A stretch of DNA of 64,000 bases from Prochlorococcus marinus str. SB (GTDB taxonomy: Bacteria > Cyanobacteriota > Cyanobacteriia > PCC-6307 > Cyanobiaceae). The position numbers were made by a program, and so were the translations under genes. The DNA is taken from NCBI RefSeq assembly GCF_000760115.1, contig NZ_JNAS01000002.1, positions 620,001 to 684,000 of the forward strand, in the 5' to 3' direction. The notes beneath the pieces were generated by a model. The model saw only the letters and a list, made by a program, of their open reading frames with translations. It ran no database searches and had not been told where the DNA came from. Positions 9,117 to 18,857 of the stretch are shown in pieces (positions within the stretch are counted from its first letter, which is position 1; the number at the start of each line of letters is the position of its first letter).

Positions 9117-10274
9117 TTAAGAACGAACCTGCACAGGCATAACTAAATAAGTAAAAGAATTAAGATTATCTTCTGGCACAAAAACCGCTGGAGTAGTTGC
9201 AATATTACACTTTAAAAGTACATTTTCAGAAGTAATAACTTTTAAACCTTCTAACAAATATCTTACGTTAAATGCAATATCAAAATTTTCTCCAGAATAA
9301 GAAACAGGTATTGATTCATTTGCATTTCCAATATCTTGAGCATCTGCACTGATTGAAGCTAAATCTGTATCATATAATTTAATCTTTACAACACTACTTT
9401 GCTGATCAGCTAAAACAGCAATTCTTTCTAATGAATCAATTAATTTTTTTGTATTAAAATTTAGAATTTTAGAAAAAGAATCAGGAATTAATTGTGAATA
9501 ATTAGGATAAGTACCTTCTAAAGTTCTTGTAGTAATTATTTGATTAGAAGATATAAATACTACTTGACCTTTGTCGTAGAAAAGCTTAATTGATTTTTCT
9601 GAGCTTCTCAAAGATACTAGTTTTTCAATTTCTCTCAATGATCTAGTTGGGATAGTTACCGATAAATCATCAACATTTGAAGATAAGTTTTCTTTATTTT
9701 CAATATTTTCTTCATTACTAATTAAGGCAACAGCCAATCTATGACCATCTGTAGAAGCAGACTCTAAGTAATTTGGTTTGAAAGTAAAATTGACACCCGT
9801 GAGTAGTTGCTTTGAATCATCATTACTACTGGCAAAAATGGTAGATTTTAAAGCCTTTAAAAAAGAACTAGGATCAATATTCAAAGAAGTACCGCTTTCA
9901 ACAAATGGCAAATTAGGATATTCATCAGAGGGGATCCCTTTTAAATTAAATGAACCTCTATCACTTTTTATTAGGATATTATCTGAATTCCCGTCTAGTT
10001 CTAGAGAAACAGGTGTTTCATTTGGTAATTTGTTTACTATTTCGGATAAAAGTTTTGAAGGTATAGTAATAGCTCCACTATTTTTGACAGTTCCATCAAA
10101 AGAAGTTTGAATTCCTAAATTTAAGTCAAATCCTGTGACACTAATTTTATTAGTTCCTTCATCAGCTGTTAAAAGTATGTTTGCAAGAATTGGATGCGTT
10201 GGTCTTGAAGCAACTGCCTTGCTTACTAGTTGTATAGCATTATTTAATTCATTTTGATTACAAATAATTTCCAT
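9117..10274 (-). CDS. dnaN: DNA polymerase III beta subunit (sliding clamp)
   Basis: The clamp encircles DNA and tethers polymerase III. The protein has 385 residues with three repeated clamp domains of about 120-130 residues: the N-terminal one includes RPTHPILANILL, the second starts near ESGTSLNIDPSSFLKALKS and the third near DSFSKILNFN. The C-terminus YLVMPVQVRS matches the conserved MPMRL-like end of beta clamps. Start is ATG at 10274, with no Shine-Dalgarno sequence upstream. It reads away from the adjacent AT-rich region with DnaA-box-like sites, the usual dnaN position in cyanobacteria. The next gene is 1 bp downstream, so an operon with the PRC-barrel gene, purL and purF is likely. 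Confidence 0.97.
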   Translation of the reverse strand: MEIICNQNELNNAIQLVSKAVASRPTHPILANILLTADEGTNKISVTGFDLNLGIQTSFDGTVKNSGAITIPSKLLSEIVNKLPNETPVSLELDGNSDNILIKSDRGSFNLKGIPSDEYPNLPFVESGTSLNIDPSSFLKALKSTIFASSNDDSKQLLTGVNFTFKPNYLESASTDGHRLAVALISNEENIENKENLSSNVDDLSVTIPTRSLREIEKLVSLRSSEKSIKLFYDKGQVVFISSNQIITTRTLEGTYPNYSQLIPDSFSKILNFNTKKLIDSLERIAVLADQQSSVVKIKLYDTDLASISADAQDIGNANESIPVSYSGENFDIAFNVRYLLEGLKVITSENVLLKCNIATTPAVFVPEDNLNSFTYLVMPVQVRS

Positions 10275-10611
10275 CAGAATTTGGAACTTTTTACAAATAC
10301 AATATACTTTTTTCGTAAATTAAATTCAATAAATTTAATTTTTACTCTTTTCTAATATAAAAATAAATTAAAAATAAGAAAATTAGTAGTAGTAGTTTTT
10401 GTGGGAACTGTGGAAATTTTCAAATAAACAGCTTGTCTATTTAGTTTAGGAAGAAAAAGATATGTGTAAAAAATTTTTTATTTGTTGAATATTTTTTACT
10501 TTTTTTCAAAATTTTAAATTTTTTCAACAAATAGAATTTCTTGTTATGTATTTTTTCAACAGATGAGGTTTGTTTTTAATTGATTTCCACAGACACTATT
10601 TTTTTTGGATT
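10275..10611. other. Probable chromosomal replication origin (oriC) with clustered DnaA-box-like sites
   Basis: This 337-bp gene-free region lies between dnaN and thrC. I see DnaA-box-like 9-mers (consensus TTWTNCACA or relaxed versions): ATTTCCACA on the minus strand at 10409-10417 and on the plus strand at 10583-10591; TTTTACACA on the minus strand at 10463-10471, an exact consensus match; TTTTCAACA at 10521-10529 and 10553-10561; TATTCAACA on the minus strand at 10483-10491; and TTCCCACAA on the minus strand near 10399-10407. Long A/T runs (for example 10471-10520) could serve as an unwinding element, and there is a short (AGT)4 run near 10386. The position beside dnaN supports an origin. 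The dnaN promoter must also lie here. Strand skew was not computed. Confidence 0.78.
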
Positions 10612-11715
10612 TTAATATCCTAAAATTTTAGTAATATTTTTTAATGAAGGTTCAATATTTTTTCTAAAAATAGCTTCGTTGTTTTTTATAGCACAATCAG
10701 GATCTTTCAATCCATTTCCAGTCAGAACACAAACAATAGTCGATTCTTTCTGAATTCTATTTTTATTTTTAATCAGTCCAGCAACTGATGCTGCACTGGC
10801 AGGTTCACAAAATACTCCCTCTTTGGCAAGAATTTTATAAGCATTGATTATTTCTTCATCTGTAACTGATTGAAAGTCTCCTTTACTCTCTTTCCTTACT
10901 TTTTTTGCTTTTTCTCTATTTACAGGATTTCCAATTCTTATTGCAGTTGCAATTGTTTCTGGATCCTTAATTATTATATTTTTAACTAATGGAGCAGAGC
11001 CTTCGGACTGAAAACCCATCATTATAGGTAATTTCAAATTCTTTTTTATTTTTGAATACTCTTTAAATCCCATCCAATAAGCAGTTATGTTTCCTGCATT
11101 ACCCATTGGAATACAAAGCCAATCTGGACCATAACCTAAGTCATCAACTATTTCAAAAGCTGCCGTCTTTTGTCCTTGTATTCGATATGGATTAACAGAA
11201 TTAACAAGTTCTACAGGATGTTCTGAGGATAGATCTCTAACAATTTCAAGAGCCTTATCAAAGTTTCCATTAATAGATATTATTTCAGCGCCATACATTA
11301 ATGCTTGCGCAAGCTTTCCTTGTGCAACAAATCCTTCTGGGATTAAAACATAAGGTTTTAATCCTCCTCTAGAAGCATATGCAGCAGCAGCAGCAGAGGT
11401 ATTTCCAGTACTTGCACAAATTACTGCCTCACGGCCTTCTTCTTTTGCTTTGCTAATAGCCATCGTCATTCCACGATCTTTAAAAGACCCTGTTGGATTA
11501 AGGCCATCATATTTTAAAAAAACTTTTGTTCCATTTCCAATTAAGTTGCTAATTGACTCGCTTAGAATTAGTGGTGTATTTCCTTCATTTAGGGAAATAA
11601 TAGGAGTTTTCTTTGTAACTGGAAGATATTGTTTATAAGCTTCTATTAGACCTGGCCATCTTTTTTTTCTGTAATTAATACGCAGTTTATTTTTTATTTT
11701 ATTGAATAACACCAT
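10612..11715 (-). CDS. thrC: Threonine synthase
   Basis: PLP-dependent conversion of O-phosphohomoserine to threonine. The 367-residue protein is a fold-type II enzyme; the PLP lysine is K79 in [11 protein letters not shown], and the cofactor phosphate loop is [10 protein letters not shown]. The Ser/Thr-rich stretch [14 protein letters not shown] is typical of ThrC. Length fits the short bacterial/cyanobacterial class. It is the last of three leftward genes (UbiB kinase, DUF1400, thrC; 6 bp gap) and ends at the edge of the probable origin. No functional link between the three is obvious, so co-transcription may simply reflect compaction. Confidence 0.96.
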   Translation of the reverse strand: MVLFNKIKNKLRINYRKKRWPGLIEAYKQYLPVTKKTPIISLNEGNTPLILSESISNLIGNGTKVFLKYDGLNPTGSFKDRGMTMAISKAKEEGREAVICASTGNTSAAAAAYASRGGLKPYVLIPEGFVAQGKLAQALMYGAEIISINGNFDKALEIVRDLSSEHPVELVNSVNPYRIQGQKTAAFEIVDDLGYGPDWLCIPMGNAGNITAYWMGFKEYSKIKKNLKLPIMMGFQSEGSAPLVKNIIIKDPETIATAIRIGNPVNREKAKKVRKESKGDFQSVTDEEIINAYKILAKEGVFCEPASAASVAGLIKNKNRIQKESTIVCVLTGNGLKDPDCAIKNNEAIFRKNIEPSLKNITKILGY

Positions 11716-11721
11716 GGTTGT

Positions 11722-12294
11722 TTAATTTGTTTTGATTTTTTCTAGAGGGGAATTGGTGAAAAAGGTTAATAATTCTGAAATCGATTCTACTTTATTCATA
11801 ACTTTGCTCAAAGCGCTGACATCTAAAATTACAGTTTTAGTTGGATATCCTTCAAAAAAATTTACTAGATTTATTTTTCCATTTCCTATATTAATTCCTT
11901 GAATTACGCTTGCTCTAAGGGCCAGCATACCTGTTCTTTCATCAGTTGCTCTGGGTGGGTGGATAATAGATGAAAGTCTTGTTAAAAAAACATTTCCTAT
12001 TTCAGAATATACTAGTTTGCTTGCAATGGTAATAGGAACTTCAAAATCTTTGTTTAAAACTTTTCTAATTTCTTTATCGGGAGATCCAGTTGCTTTCAAA
12101 ATTCTTTTTAATTGTCTTGTAGATTTACCTTCTTTAGCAAAATTTTTTAAAGAATTTACTTTAATCGTTCTAGAAAATATGCTATAAGTGATTTTTATTT
12201 CTTCAGCAGTATAAGCTTTTGGAACATTAAAAAAAAATGGAGAAATTACTAAAATAAAAAATATTTTAAATTTTAAAAATTTACTAAATCTCAT
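11722..12294 (-). CDS. Stand-alone DUF1400 secreted protein
   Basis: The 190-residue product starts with a clear signal peptide: basic start, hydrophobic core IFFILVISPFFF, and a probable cleavage after KAYTA near residue 29. The remainder matches the cyanobacterial DUF1400 module (AEEIKITYSIFSRTI, then IHPPRATDERTGMLALRASVI). In larger proteins this module precedes an alpha/beta-hydrolase domain; here the hydrolase part is absent and there is no catalytic triad context. It is therefore probably a periplasmic protein of unknown role rather than an active hydrolase. Its ATG abuts the stop of the UbiB-like gene with no gap, so translational coupling is likely. Confidence 0.8.
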   Translation of the reverse strand: MRFSKFLKFKIFFILVISPFFFNVPKAYTAEEIKITYSIFSRTIKVNSLKNFAKEGKSTRQLKRILKATGSPDKEIRKVLNKDFEVPITIASKLVYSEIGNVFLTRLSSIIHPPRATDERTGMLALRASVIQGINIGNGKINLVNFFEGYPTKTVILDVSALSKVMNKVESISELLTFFTNSPLEKIKTN

Positions 12295-14151
12295 TTATAT
12301 ATTTGCTCCAGCGGCAATCTTAACAAGTCTTACTACTCCTTTTTCAGTTACTTTTTTTGCAATTTTAATACCCATTTCTTTTGTATAGGGCTCAGTAATA
12401 AGTCTTGGCACTCTTTTTAGAAAAATGTCAATTGAATACCCCGGTACTTTTTGTAAAATCTCTAAAAAGTTTCTAAATGGCTCAACATACATAATAAGGT
12501 CACTCAAGTTATTATTTTCGTTAGTAGTATTTAATTTAATTGATTGTGGAAGATAATTATTTAAACTTTTCAATATTTTTAGACTAAGTAAATCTATCTG
12601 ATTTGTTAAACCTTCAACTATCTCATTTCTAAGAAATCCTCCATTTGAAGAAAAGAGAAGATTTATAACTTCGTCTAAAAGTTTTTCTAAATCGAGGTTT
12701 GTTTGCTTTGCAGCGTTAGAAAGAAGATCTTCTAAACGATCCCACTTAAATTTTTTATTGTCAAAAAGCATTTCTTTAAGGCTTTCCCTCAATTGTGGAT
12801 CAGGGTCTTCCATTAATCTTCTTGCAAAATAGGGATAAGCTGCGCCTAATATTTTGAAGTTTGGATCTACGCTTAAAGCTATTCCTTCTAATGTAAGTAA
12901 TGATCTAATTATAAGAGCATAATATGGGGGTAGTCTGAAAGGGAATTTATACATAACACCAGACATATCGTCAGTAACGCTCTTAAAATCCATTTTTGAA
13001 ACTCCTTGTTCAACGGCGTTAATAAAAACATCTTGAAATGCAGGAACAATGGGTTCAAGATTAACTTCTTCTGATAAAAATCCTAATTTTACGAAATCTT
13101 GAGACAATTTATCGAAGTTTTTATTTACTAAGTGAACTACTGCCTGAATTAATCCTGACCTAGATTCTCTCGAAACCTCGCTCATCATTCCAAAATCTAA
13201 ATAACATAATCTTCCATCTTCTAAGGCTAATAAATTACCTGGATGCGGGTCAGCATGAAAAAAACCATGTTCTAAAAGCTGTTCTAAACTACATTGCACC
13301 CCTATATCAATCATGTCATCAGGATTAATTCCTAATTTTTTTACGTCCTCTAAATTTGTTAATTTTGTACCGTCTATCCATTCCATTGCTAAAACTCTTC
13401 TTGAAGTTATTTCTTTATAAATTTTTGGTACGGCAATCATGTTGTTATGTTTATGCATATCTCTAAATTTTTCTGCATTTGCAGCTTCATTTAGATAGTC
13501 CATTTCTTCAAAAACTCTCTTGCCTAATTCATCAATCAAAGCAACTAGATCACTTCTAATCAGTCCGATATTGTTTTTTAGCCAATAAGCAATATTCCTT
13601 ACAATGTAAAGGTCTAAGGTTATTTGTTCTCTTAAACCTGGTCGTTGTACTTTTATTGCAACGATCTCTTCATTTTTTAATTTAGCTTTATGCACTTGAC
13701 CTAAAGAAGCAGCAGAAATTGGCTCTTTATCAATTTCTAAAAAAAGCTCATTTATTTTTTTTCCTAAATCTTCTTCTATTAATTCCATAGCTTTATCACC
13801 ATCAAAACCAGGGAGCTGATCTTGCAATTCAGATAATTCTTCTAGAAGAATACCCGGAATTATGTCTGGTCTTGTTGATAAAGCTTGGCCTGCTTTAACA
13901 AATGCAGGTCCAAGTTCTACTAACAAATTTGTTAATTCTCTTGCTCTAAATCTTGCTTGCTGTTCATTTTTAAGTCTTCCAGTTAATTTATCCCATCCAA
14001 CGGAAAAGATGTAAGCAAAAATAGGTAGGAGTGTTTGCCAAAGTCTTTTTAAAAGTCTTTTAGGATTTTTTTTGTATATTTTAGAAATTGTATCTGGATC
14101 ATAATTTAAGAGTCCAGAGACCTCAATAAAATCAGTAAAATCTTCTTTCAT
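12295..14151 (-). CDS. UbiB/ABC1 (ADCK) family atypical protein kinase
   Basis: The protein has 618 residues. Family hallmarks are in order: the KxGQ motif AFVKAGQALSTRPDIIP near residue 85, the ATP-binding region EIVAIKVQRPGL near 168-180, VLAMEWIDGTKL, the catalytic loop FFHADPHPGNLL and the metal-binding motif YLDFGM. In cyanobacteria and plastids, ABC1K proteins support prenylquinone (plastoquinone, tocopherol) metabolism. Which quinone step this paralogue serves cannot be read from the sequence. A C-terminal segment ends in VTEKGVVRLVKIAAGA. It heads the leftward run ubiB-like, DUF1400, thrC and is divergent from recN across a 68-bp gap. Confidence 0.92.
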   Translation of the reverse strand: MKEDFTDFIEVSGLLNYDPDTISKIYKKNPKRLLKRLWQTLLPIFAYIFSVGWDKLTGRLKNEQQARFRARELTNLLVELGPAFVKAGQALSTRPDIIPGILLEELSELQDQLPGFDGDKAMELIEEDLGKKINELFLEIDKEPISAASLGQVHKAKLKNEEIVAIKVQRPGLREQITLDLYIVRNIAYWLKNNIGLIRSDLVALIDELGKRVFEEMDYLNEAANAEKFRDMHKHNNMIAVPKIYKEITSRRVLAMEWIDGTKLTNLEDVKKLGINPDDMIDIGVQCSLEQLLEHGFFHADPHPGNLLALEDGRLCYLDFGMMSEVSRESRSGLIQAVVHLVNKNFDKLSQDFVKLGFLSEEVNLEPIVPAFQDVFINAVEQGVSKMDFKSVTDDMSGVMYKFPFRLPPYYALIIRSLLTLEGIALSVDPNFKILGAAYPYFARRLMEDPDPQLRESLKEMLFDNKKFKWDRLEDLLSNAAKQTNLDLEKLLDEVINLLFSSNGGFLRNEIVEGLTNQIDLLSLKILKSLNNYLPQSIKLNTTNENNNLSDLIMYVEPFRNFLEILQKVPGYSIDIFLKRVPRLITEPYTKEMGIKIAKKVTEKGVVRLVKIAAGANI

Positions 14152-14219
14152 AACTTTATATATTTAAAACCTTTATTTTTTTAAAAAAGAAGTTAATTTT
14201 TCTATATGGAAGAATTATC

Positions 14220-15899
14220 ATGTTAATACAACTAAAAATAGAAAATTTCGCCTTAATAAAGATTATAGAAATTAATTTCGAAAAAGGTTTGAATATCATA
14301 ACTGGGGATTCAGGTTCAGGAAAATCATTAATTTTGGATTCCCTAAATGCTCTATTTGGTGGAACTAGAATACCTCTAAAACATTTAATACGTGCAGGAA
14401 AAGATTTTTGCGTTATCGAGGCAAAATTTTCTTCTTCTTTTCAAATTAATAATTGGTTAATTAGTAATGGTTTTGAAATAACTTCTTCAGAACTACAAAT
14501 TAAAAGAAAATCTTATAAAAAAAATAATAAAATCTTATCCAAATATAGCCTTAATGATTTACCAATTAACAGACAATTATTAGAAAAACTTGGAGGATTT
14601 CTAATAGATTTTGCAGGTCAATTTGATACATTTATCTTTGATTCTTGTGATAGGAGAAGACTAATTATTGATGACTTATGTTCTCAAGAATTTAGAGCTA
14701 CTAGCGAAAGGATTAAAAATATATGGAAAGAAAGTGAAAAGTTAACAAGATTATTGAATGAAAAAATAGAATTTTCTAGGAATCAAGAAGAAAAAAACTT
14801 GGCAATTAAACACATGTTGAAGAGTTTAGAAGAAGCTGATTTGAATTCAAGTGAAGAAATTTTAGAACTAGAGTTTTTAGAAAATAAACTTGTAAATAAT
14901 CTTGAAATTAATAATTCAATTAAATCATCATTAGAAAATTTAAATAATTTCAGTCATGATGCACCCTCAGTAACTTCTTTTATAAATCAATCATTAAAGA
15001 TTTTAAATAAAACAGCTCATTTCGATTTAAAAATTCAAAACTTTAGAGAGAAGTTATTAAATATTCATGCTGATGTTGAAGATTTACTTTTTGATCTAAA
15101 ATCATATTTGCAAGAAATAGAAAATTATGAATCTAATCTTCCGGTAATACAAAAAAGATTATTCTTTTTAAAAAACTTAGAGAGAACTTTTTCATTGGAT
15201 CTAACTCAATTAATTGAAAAGCGCGATCAATTAAAAACGTATTTTCAACAAAATGATCAAGGTAATGAGATTTCCATGATTAAAGCTCAAATTGAGAATT
15301 TACAAAGTAATCTAAATTCTTTATTTGTTATTCAATCTACTGAAAGAAAAAAAATTGCTAAACAATTACAAAATTCAGTAATGTCAATTTTAAGCAATCT
15401 AGGTTTAGAAAATGCAAATTTTTCAATTCAATTTTCTGAGTGCAAGCCTTCTGGCGATGGAATTGATGATATAAATTTTTTGTTTTCGGCTAATCCTGAT
15501 CAGAAGCTTGCTCCATTATCAAATGTTATTTCTGGCGGAGAAATGTCAAGATTCTTGTTAGCTCTTAAATCTAGTATTTCTAAAAAACCAAATACTTTCT
15601 TTTTAGATGAAATTGATAGTGGTTTAAGTGGCAAATCTCTATTTTCTTTGGTGGAGCTTATAAAAGAAATTTCTAAAAACCAACAAGTCTTGTGTATTAC
15701 ACATCAGCCATTACTCGCTGCTTGGGGATTAGCTCATTTCAAAGTTAATAAAAACGTAATTAATGGGATAACTTATACTTCAATCGCAAAACTAACTACA
15801 AAAAATCAAAGAAAAAATGAACTAATAGAACTTATAGGTGGAGGTTCATGTGAAGTAGACGAATATGCTTCTAAACTGCTTGATCGCACAGCTGCGTAA
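14220..15899 (+). CDS. recN: DNA repair ATPase RecN
   Basis: SMC-like ATPase that helps double-strand-break repair. The protein has 559 residues: Walker A GDSGSGKS at 29-36, long coiled-coil stretches between about 150 and 400, ABC signature ISGGEMSRFLLALKS and Walker B TFFLDEIDSGLSG near 460-472. It lies 54 bp upstream of uvrA on the same strand, giving a repair-gene pair. I looked for a cyanobacterial LexA-type box (AGTAC-N4-GTACT-like) in the 68 bp before the start and saw none, so SOS control is not evident. Confidence 0.95.
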   Translation: MLIQLKIENFALIKIIEINFEKGLNIITGDSGSGKSLILDSLNALFGGTRIPLKHLIRAGKDFCVIEAKFSSSFQINNWLISNGFEITSSELQIKRKSYKKNNKILSKYSLNDLPINRQLLEKLGGFLIDFAGQFDTFIFDSCDRRRLIIDDLCSQEFRATSERIKNIWKESEKLTRLLNEKIEFSRNQEEKNLAIKHMLKSLEEADLNSSEEILELEFLENKLVNNLEINNSIKSSLENLNNFSHDAPSVTSFINQSLKILNKTAHFDLKIQNFREKLLNIHADVEDLLFDLKSYLQEIENYESNLPVIQKRLFFLKNLERTFSLDLTQLIEKRDQLKTYFQQNDQGNEISMIKAQIENLQSNLNSLFVIQSTERKKIAKQLQNSVMSILSNLGLENANFSIQFSECKPSGDGIDDINFLFSANPDQKLAPLSNVISGGEMSRFLLALKSSISKKPNTFFLDEIDSGLSGKSLFSLVELIKEISKNQQVLCITHQPLLAAWGLAHFKVNKNVINGITYTSIAKLTTKNQRKNELIELIGGGSCEVDEYASKLLDRTAA

Positions 15900-15916
15900 A
15901 ACAGAAAAAATTCCAC

Positions 15917-15952
15917 TATAATATTCTTTTTAAATCATAGAGTAGATTTAAA
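15917..15952 (+). promoter_or_regulatory. Candidate promoter -10 and inverted repeat in the uvrA 5' region
   Basis: TATAAT at 15917-15922 is a perfect -10 hexamer placed 31 bp before the uvrA start. It is immediately followed by an 8-bp perfect inverted repeat, TTTAAATC (15929-15936) and GATTTAAA (15945-15952), with an 8-nt spacer. The repeat ends 1 nt before the ATG at 15954, so it would lie in the 5' leader and could act as an operator or as a leader hairpin. No -35 match was confirmed. Confidence 0.4.
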
Positions 15953-15953
15953 C

Positions 15954-18857
15954 ATGGTTAATAAAGCCGATAGTAGTTTTGGAGAAGATAACTCAATTAA
16001 TATTAGGGGAGCTCGTCAGCATAATTTAAAAAATATTGATCTTTCTCTACCTAGGAATAAATTTATAGTTTTTACAGGTGTAAGTGGAAGTGGAAAAAGT
16101 TCTCTAGCCTTTGATACTATTTTTGCTGAAGGTCAAAGAAGATATGTTGAGAGTCTTTCTGCATACGCAAGGCAATTTTTGGGTCAAGTAGATAAACCAG
16201 ATGTTGACAATATTGAAGGTTTATCACCTGCTATTTCAATTGATCAAAAATCTACAAGTCATAATCCTCGATCAACAGTTGGAACAGTAACGGAAATACA
16301 AGATTATTTAAGATTATTGTTTGGCCGTGCTGGTGAGCCTCATTGCCACCATTGTGGGATTCCAATTGCGCCTCAAACAATTGATGAAATGGTGGATCAA
16401 ATTCTTCTTTTACCAGAAGGAACAAGGTACCAATTGTTGGCTCCTGTTGTAAGAGGTAAGAAAGGAACACATACAAAATTAATAAGCGGACTAGCGGCTG
16501 AAGGATTTGCTAGGGTAAGAATCAATGGAGAGGTAAGAGAACTTGCTGATAGTATTGAATTAGATAAAAATCAAATTCATAATATTGAGGTAGTTGTCGA
16601 TAGATTAATTGCAAGAGAAGGTATACAAGAAAGATTAAATGATTCTCTACAAACTTGTCTCAAAAGAGGAGATGGCTTAGCGATAGTAGAAGTTGTTCCA
16701 AAAAAAGGAGAAAACTTACCTTCTAACTTAGAAAGAGAAAAACTTTACTCAGAAAATTATGCATGTCCTGTACATGGATCTATTGTTGAAGAACTTTCTC
16801 CTAGATTATTTTCTTTTAATAGCCCATATGGGGCCTGTCCAGATTGTCATGGGTTAGGTTATTTAAAAAAATTTACTGCGGATAGAGTTATACCTGATAA
16901 AACATTACCTGTTTATGCTGCAATAGCTCCTTGGAGTGAAAAAGATAATACTTATTATTTTTCTTTACTTTATTCTGTAGGGCAAGCTTATGGTTTTGAA
17001 CTAAAAACTCCTTGGAAAGATTTAAGTGACTTGCAAAAAAAAGTTCTACTTTTGGGATCAGATAAACCAATATTAATTCAAGCTGATAGTCGTTTTAAAA
17101 CTTCTAGTGGTTTTGAAAGACCTTTTGAGGGGATATTGCCCATATTAGAAAGGCAATTGAATGAAGCCAATGGAGAATCAGTTAAACAAAAATTAGAAAA
17201 GTATCTAGAATTAGTTCCCTGTAAGACATGTTCTGGAAAAAGATTAAGACCTGAGGCTTTGGCAGTTAAACTTGGTCCATACAACATTACTGATTTAACT
17301 TCTATAAGCGTTTCTGAAACCCTAAATCACGTAGAGCGCATCATGGGCTTAGGTAAGATAAAGAAAGAAAATATATCTTTATCAGAAAAACAAAAGCAGA
17401 TAGGTGAATTGGTTTTAAAAGAGATTCGTTTACGTTTGAAGTTTCTAATTAATGTAGGTTTAGATTATTTGACTTTAGATAGACCGGCTATGACTTTGTC
17501 TGGTGGTGAGGCTCAGCGTATTAGATTGGCTACACAAATAGGTGCAGGTCTTACTGGCGTTTTATATGTATTAGATGAACCAAGTATTGGTTTGCATCAG
17601 AGAGACAATGACAGATTATTAGAAACATTAAAAAGCTTAAGAGACTTGGGAAATACTTTGGTTGTCGTTGAACATGATGAAGATACTATGAAATCCGCAG
17701 ATTATTTAGTAGATATTGGTCCAGGGGCAGGTGTTTATGGTGGGGAAATTATTGCTAAAGGATCTTATCAAGATGTTTTAAATTCAGAAAAGTCATTAAC
17801 TGGAGCTTATCTTAGTGGTAGGAAATCGATTCCTACTCCAAAAGAACGTAGATCATCTGTAAAAAAAAGTTTAATTTTAAATAATTGTTCTAAAAATAAT
17901 TTAAAAAATATTTCTGTTGAATTTCCTTTAGGAAGATTAGTTTCTGTAACTGGTGTGAGTGGAAGTGGAAAGAGCACTTTGATAAATGAATTACTTCATC
18001 CTGCATTATGTCATTCTCTAGGATTAAAAGTCCCTTTTCCTCAAGGTGTAAAAGAGTTAAAGGGTATAAAGGCAATTGATAAAGTTATCGTTATTGATCA
18101 ATCTCCAATAGGAAGAACTCCAAGATCAAATCCTGCTACATATACTGGTGCTTTTGATCCTATAAGGCAGATATTTACTGCCACAGTTGAAGCAAAAGCA
18201 AGAGGTTATCAGGCTGGTCAATTTAGCTTTAATGTGAAAGGAGGAAGATGCGAAGCTTGTAAAGGTCAGGGAGTCAATGTAATTGAAATGAATTTTCTAC
18301 CTGATGTGTATGTTCAATGTGAAGTATGTAAAGGAGCTCGTTTTAATAGGGAAACTCTTCAGGTGAAATATAAAGGTTTCAATATATCTGATGTTTTAGA
18401 GATGACTGTTGAACAAGCTGCAGAAACTTTTTCTGCTATACCTCAAGCTGCTGATAGATTATCTACATTGGTTGATGTTGGCTTAGGATATGTCAAGTTA
18501 GGCCAGCCAGCTCCTACATTATCTGGTGGAGAGGCTCAAAGAGTTAAGTTAGCCACGGAATTGTCAAAAAGGGCTACTGGAAAAACTTTATATTTGATTG
18601 ATGAACCAACTACAGGTTTAAGTTTTTATGATGTTCATAAATTAATGGATGTAATACAACGTTTGGTAGATAAAGGTAATTCAGTGATTGTTATTGAACA
18701 TAATTTAGATGTTATTAGATGTTCAGATTGGATTATCGATCTAGGACCTGATGGAGGGGATAAAGGAGGAGAAATCATTGCAGAAGGTATTCCCGAGGAT
18801 GTAGCTAAAAATCCTATAAGTTATACAGCAAAATATCTTAAAAAGGTTCTGAAATAA
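15954..18857 (+). CDS. uvrA: Excinuclease ABC subunit A
   Basis: Damage-recognition ATPase of nucleotide excision repair. The 967-residue length is typical. There are two ABC ATPase modules: Walker A GVSGSGKSS at 42-50 and GVSGSGKST near 667. Both carry signature LSGGEAQR segments. Zinc fingers are visible as Cys pairs: CHHC early, CPVHG and CPDCHG, CKTCSG, then CEACKG with CEVCKG in the second half. UvrA dimerises and hands damaged DNA to UvrB; neither uvrB nor uvrC is in this window. It follows recN on the same strand. A TATAAT hexamer and an inverted repeat precede the start. Confidence 0.98.
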   Translation: MVNKADSSFGEDNSINIRGARQHNLKNIDLSLPRNKFIVFTGVSGSGKSSLAFDTIFAEGQRRYVESLSAYARQFLGQVDKPDVDNIEGLSPAISIDQKSTSHNPRSTVGTVTEIQDYLRLLFGRAGEPHCHHCGIPIAPQTIDEMVDQILLLPEGTRYQLLAPVVRGKKGTHTKLISGLAAEGFARVRINGEVRELADSIELDKNQIHNIEVVVDRLIAREGIQERLNDSLQTCLKRGDGLAIVEVVPKKGENLPSNLEREKLYSENYACPVHGSIVEELSPRLFSFNSPYGACPDCHGLGYLKKFTADRVIPDKTLPVYAAIAPWSEKDNTYYFSLLYSVGQAYGFELKTPWKDLSDLQKKVLLLGSDKPILIQADSRFKTSSGFERPFEGILPILERQLNEANGESVKQKLEKYLELVPCKTCSGKRLRPEALAVKLGPYNITDLTSISVSETLNHVERIMGLGKIKKENISLSEKQKQIGELVLKEIRLRLKFLINVGLDYLTLDRPAMTLSGGEAQRIRLATQIGAGLTGVLYVLDEPSIGLHQRDNDRLLETLKSLRDLGNTLVVVEHDEDTMKSADYLVDIGPGAGVYGGEIIAKGSYQDVLNSEKSLTGAYLSGRKSIPTPKERRSSVKKSLILNNCSKNNLKNISVEFPLGRLVSVTGVSGSGKSTLINELLHPALCHSLGLKVPFPQGVKELKGIKAIDKVIVIDQSPIGRTPRSNPATYTGAFDPIRQIFTATVEAKARGYQAGQFSFNVKGGRCEACKGQGVNVIEMNFLPDVYVQCEVCKGARFNRETLQVKYKGFNISDVLEMTVEQAAETFSAIPQAADRLSTLVDVGLGYVKLGQPAPTLSGGEAQRVKLATELSKRATGKTLYLIDEPTTGLSFYDVHKLMDVIQRLVDKGNSVIVIEHNLDVIRCSDWIIDLGPDGGDKGGEIIAEGIPEDVAKNPISYTAKYLKKVLK

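Noticed and set aside
9778-10110. 110-codon open frame antisense to dnaN
   Set aside because: Inside dnaN, no protein-like features of its own.
14152-15953. LexA (SOS) box for recN or uvrA
   Set aside because: No AGTAC-N4-GTACT-like sequence was seen in either upstream region.
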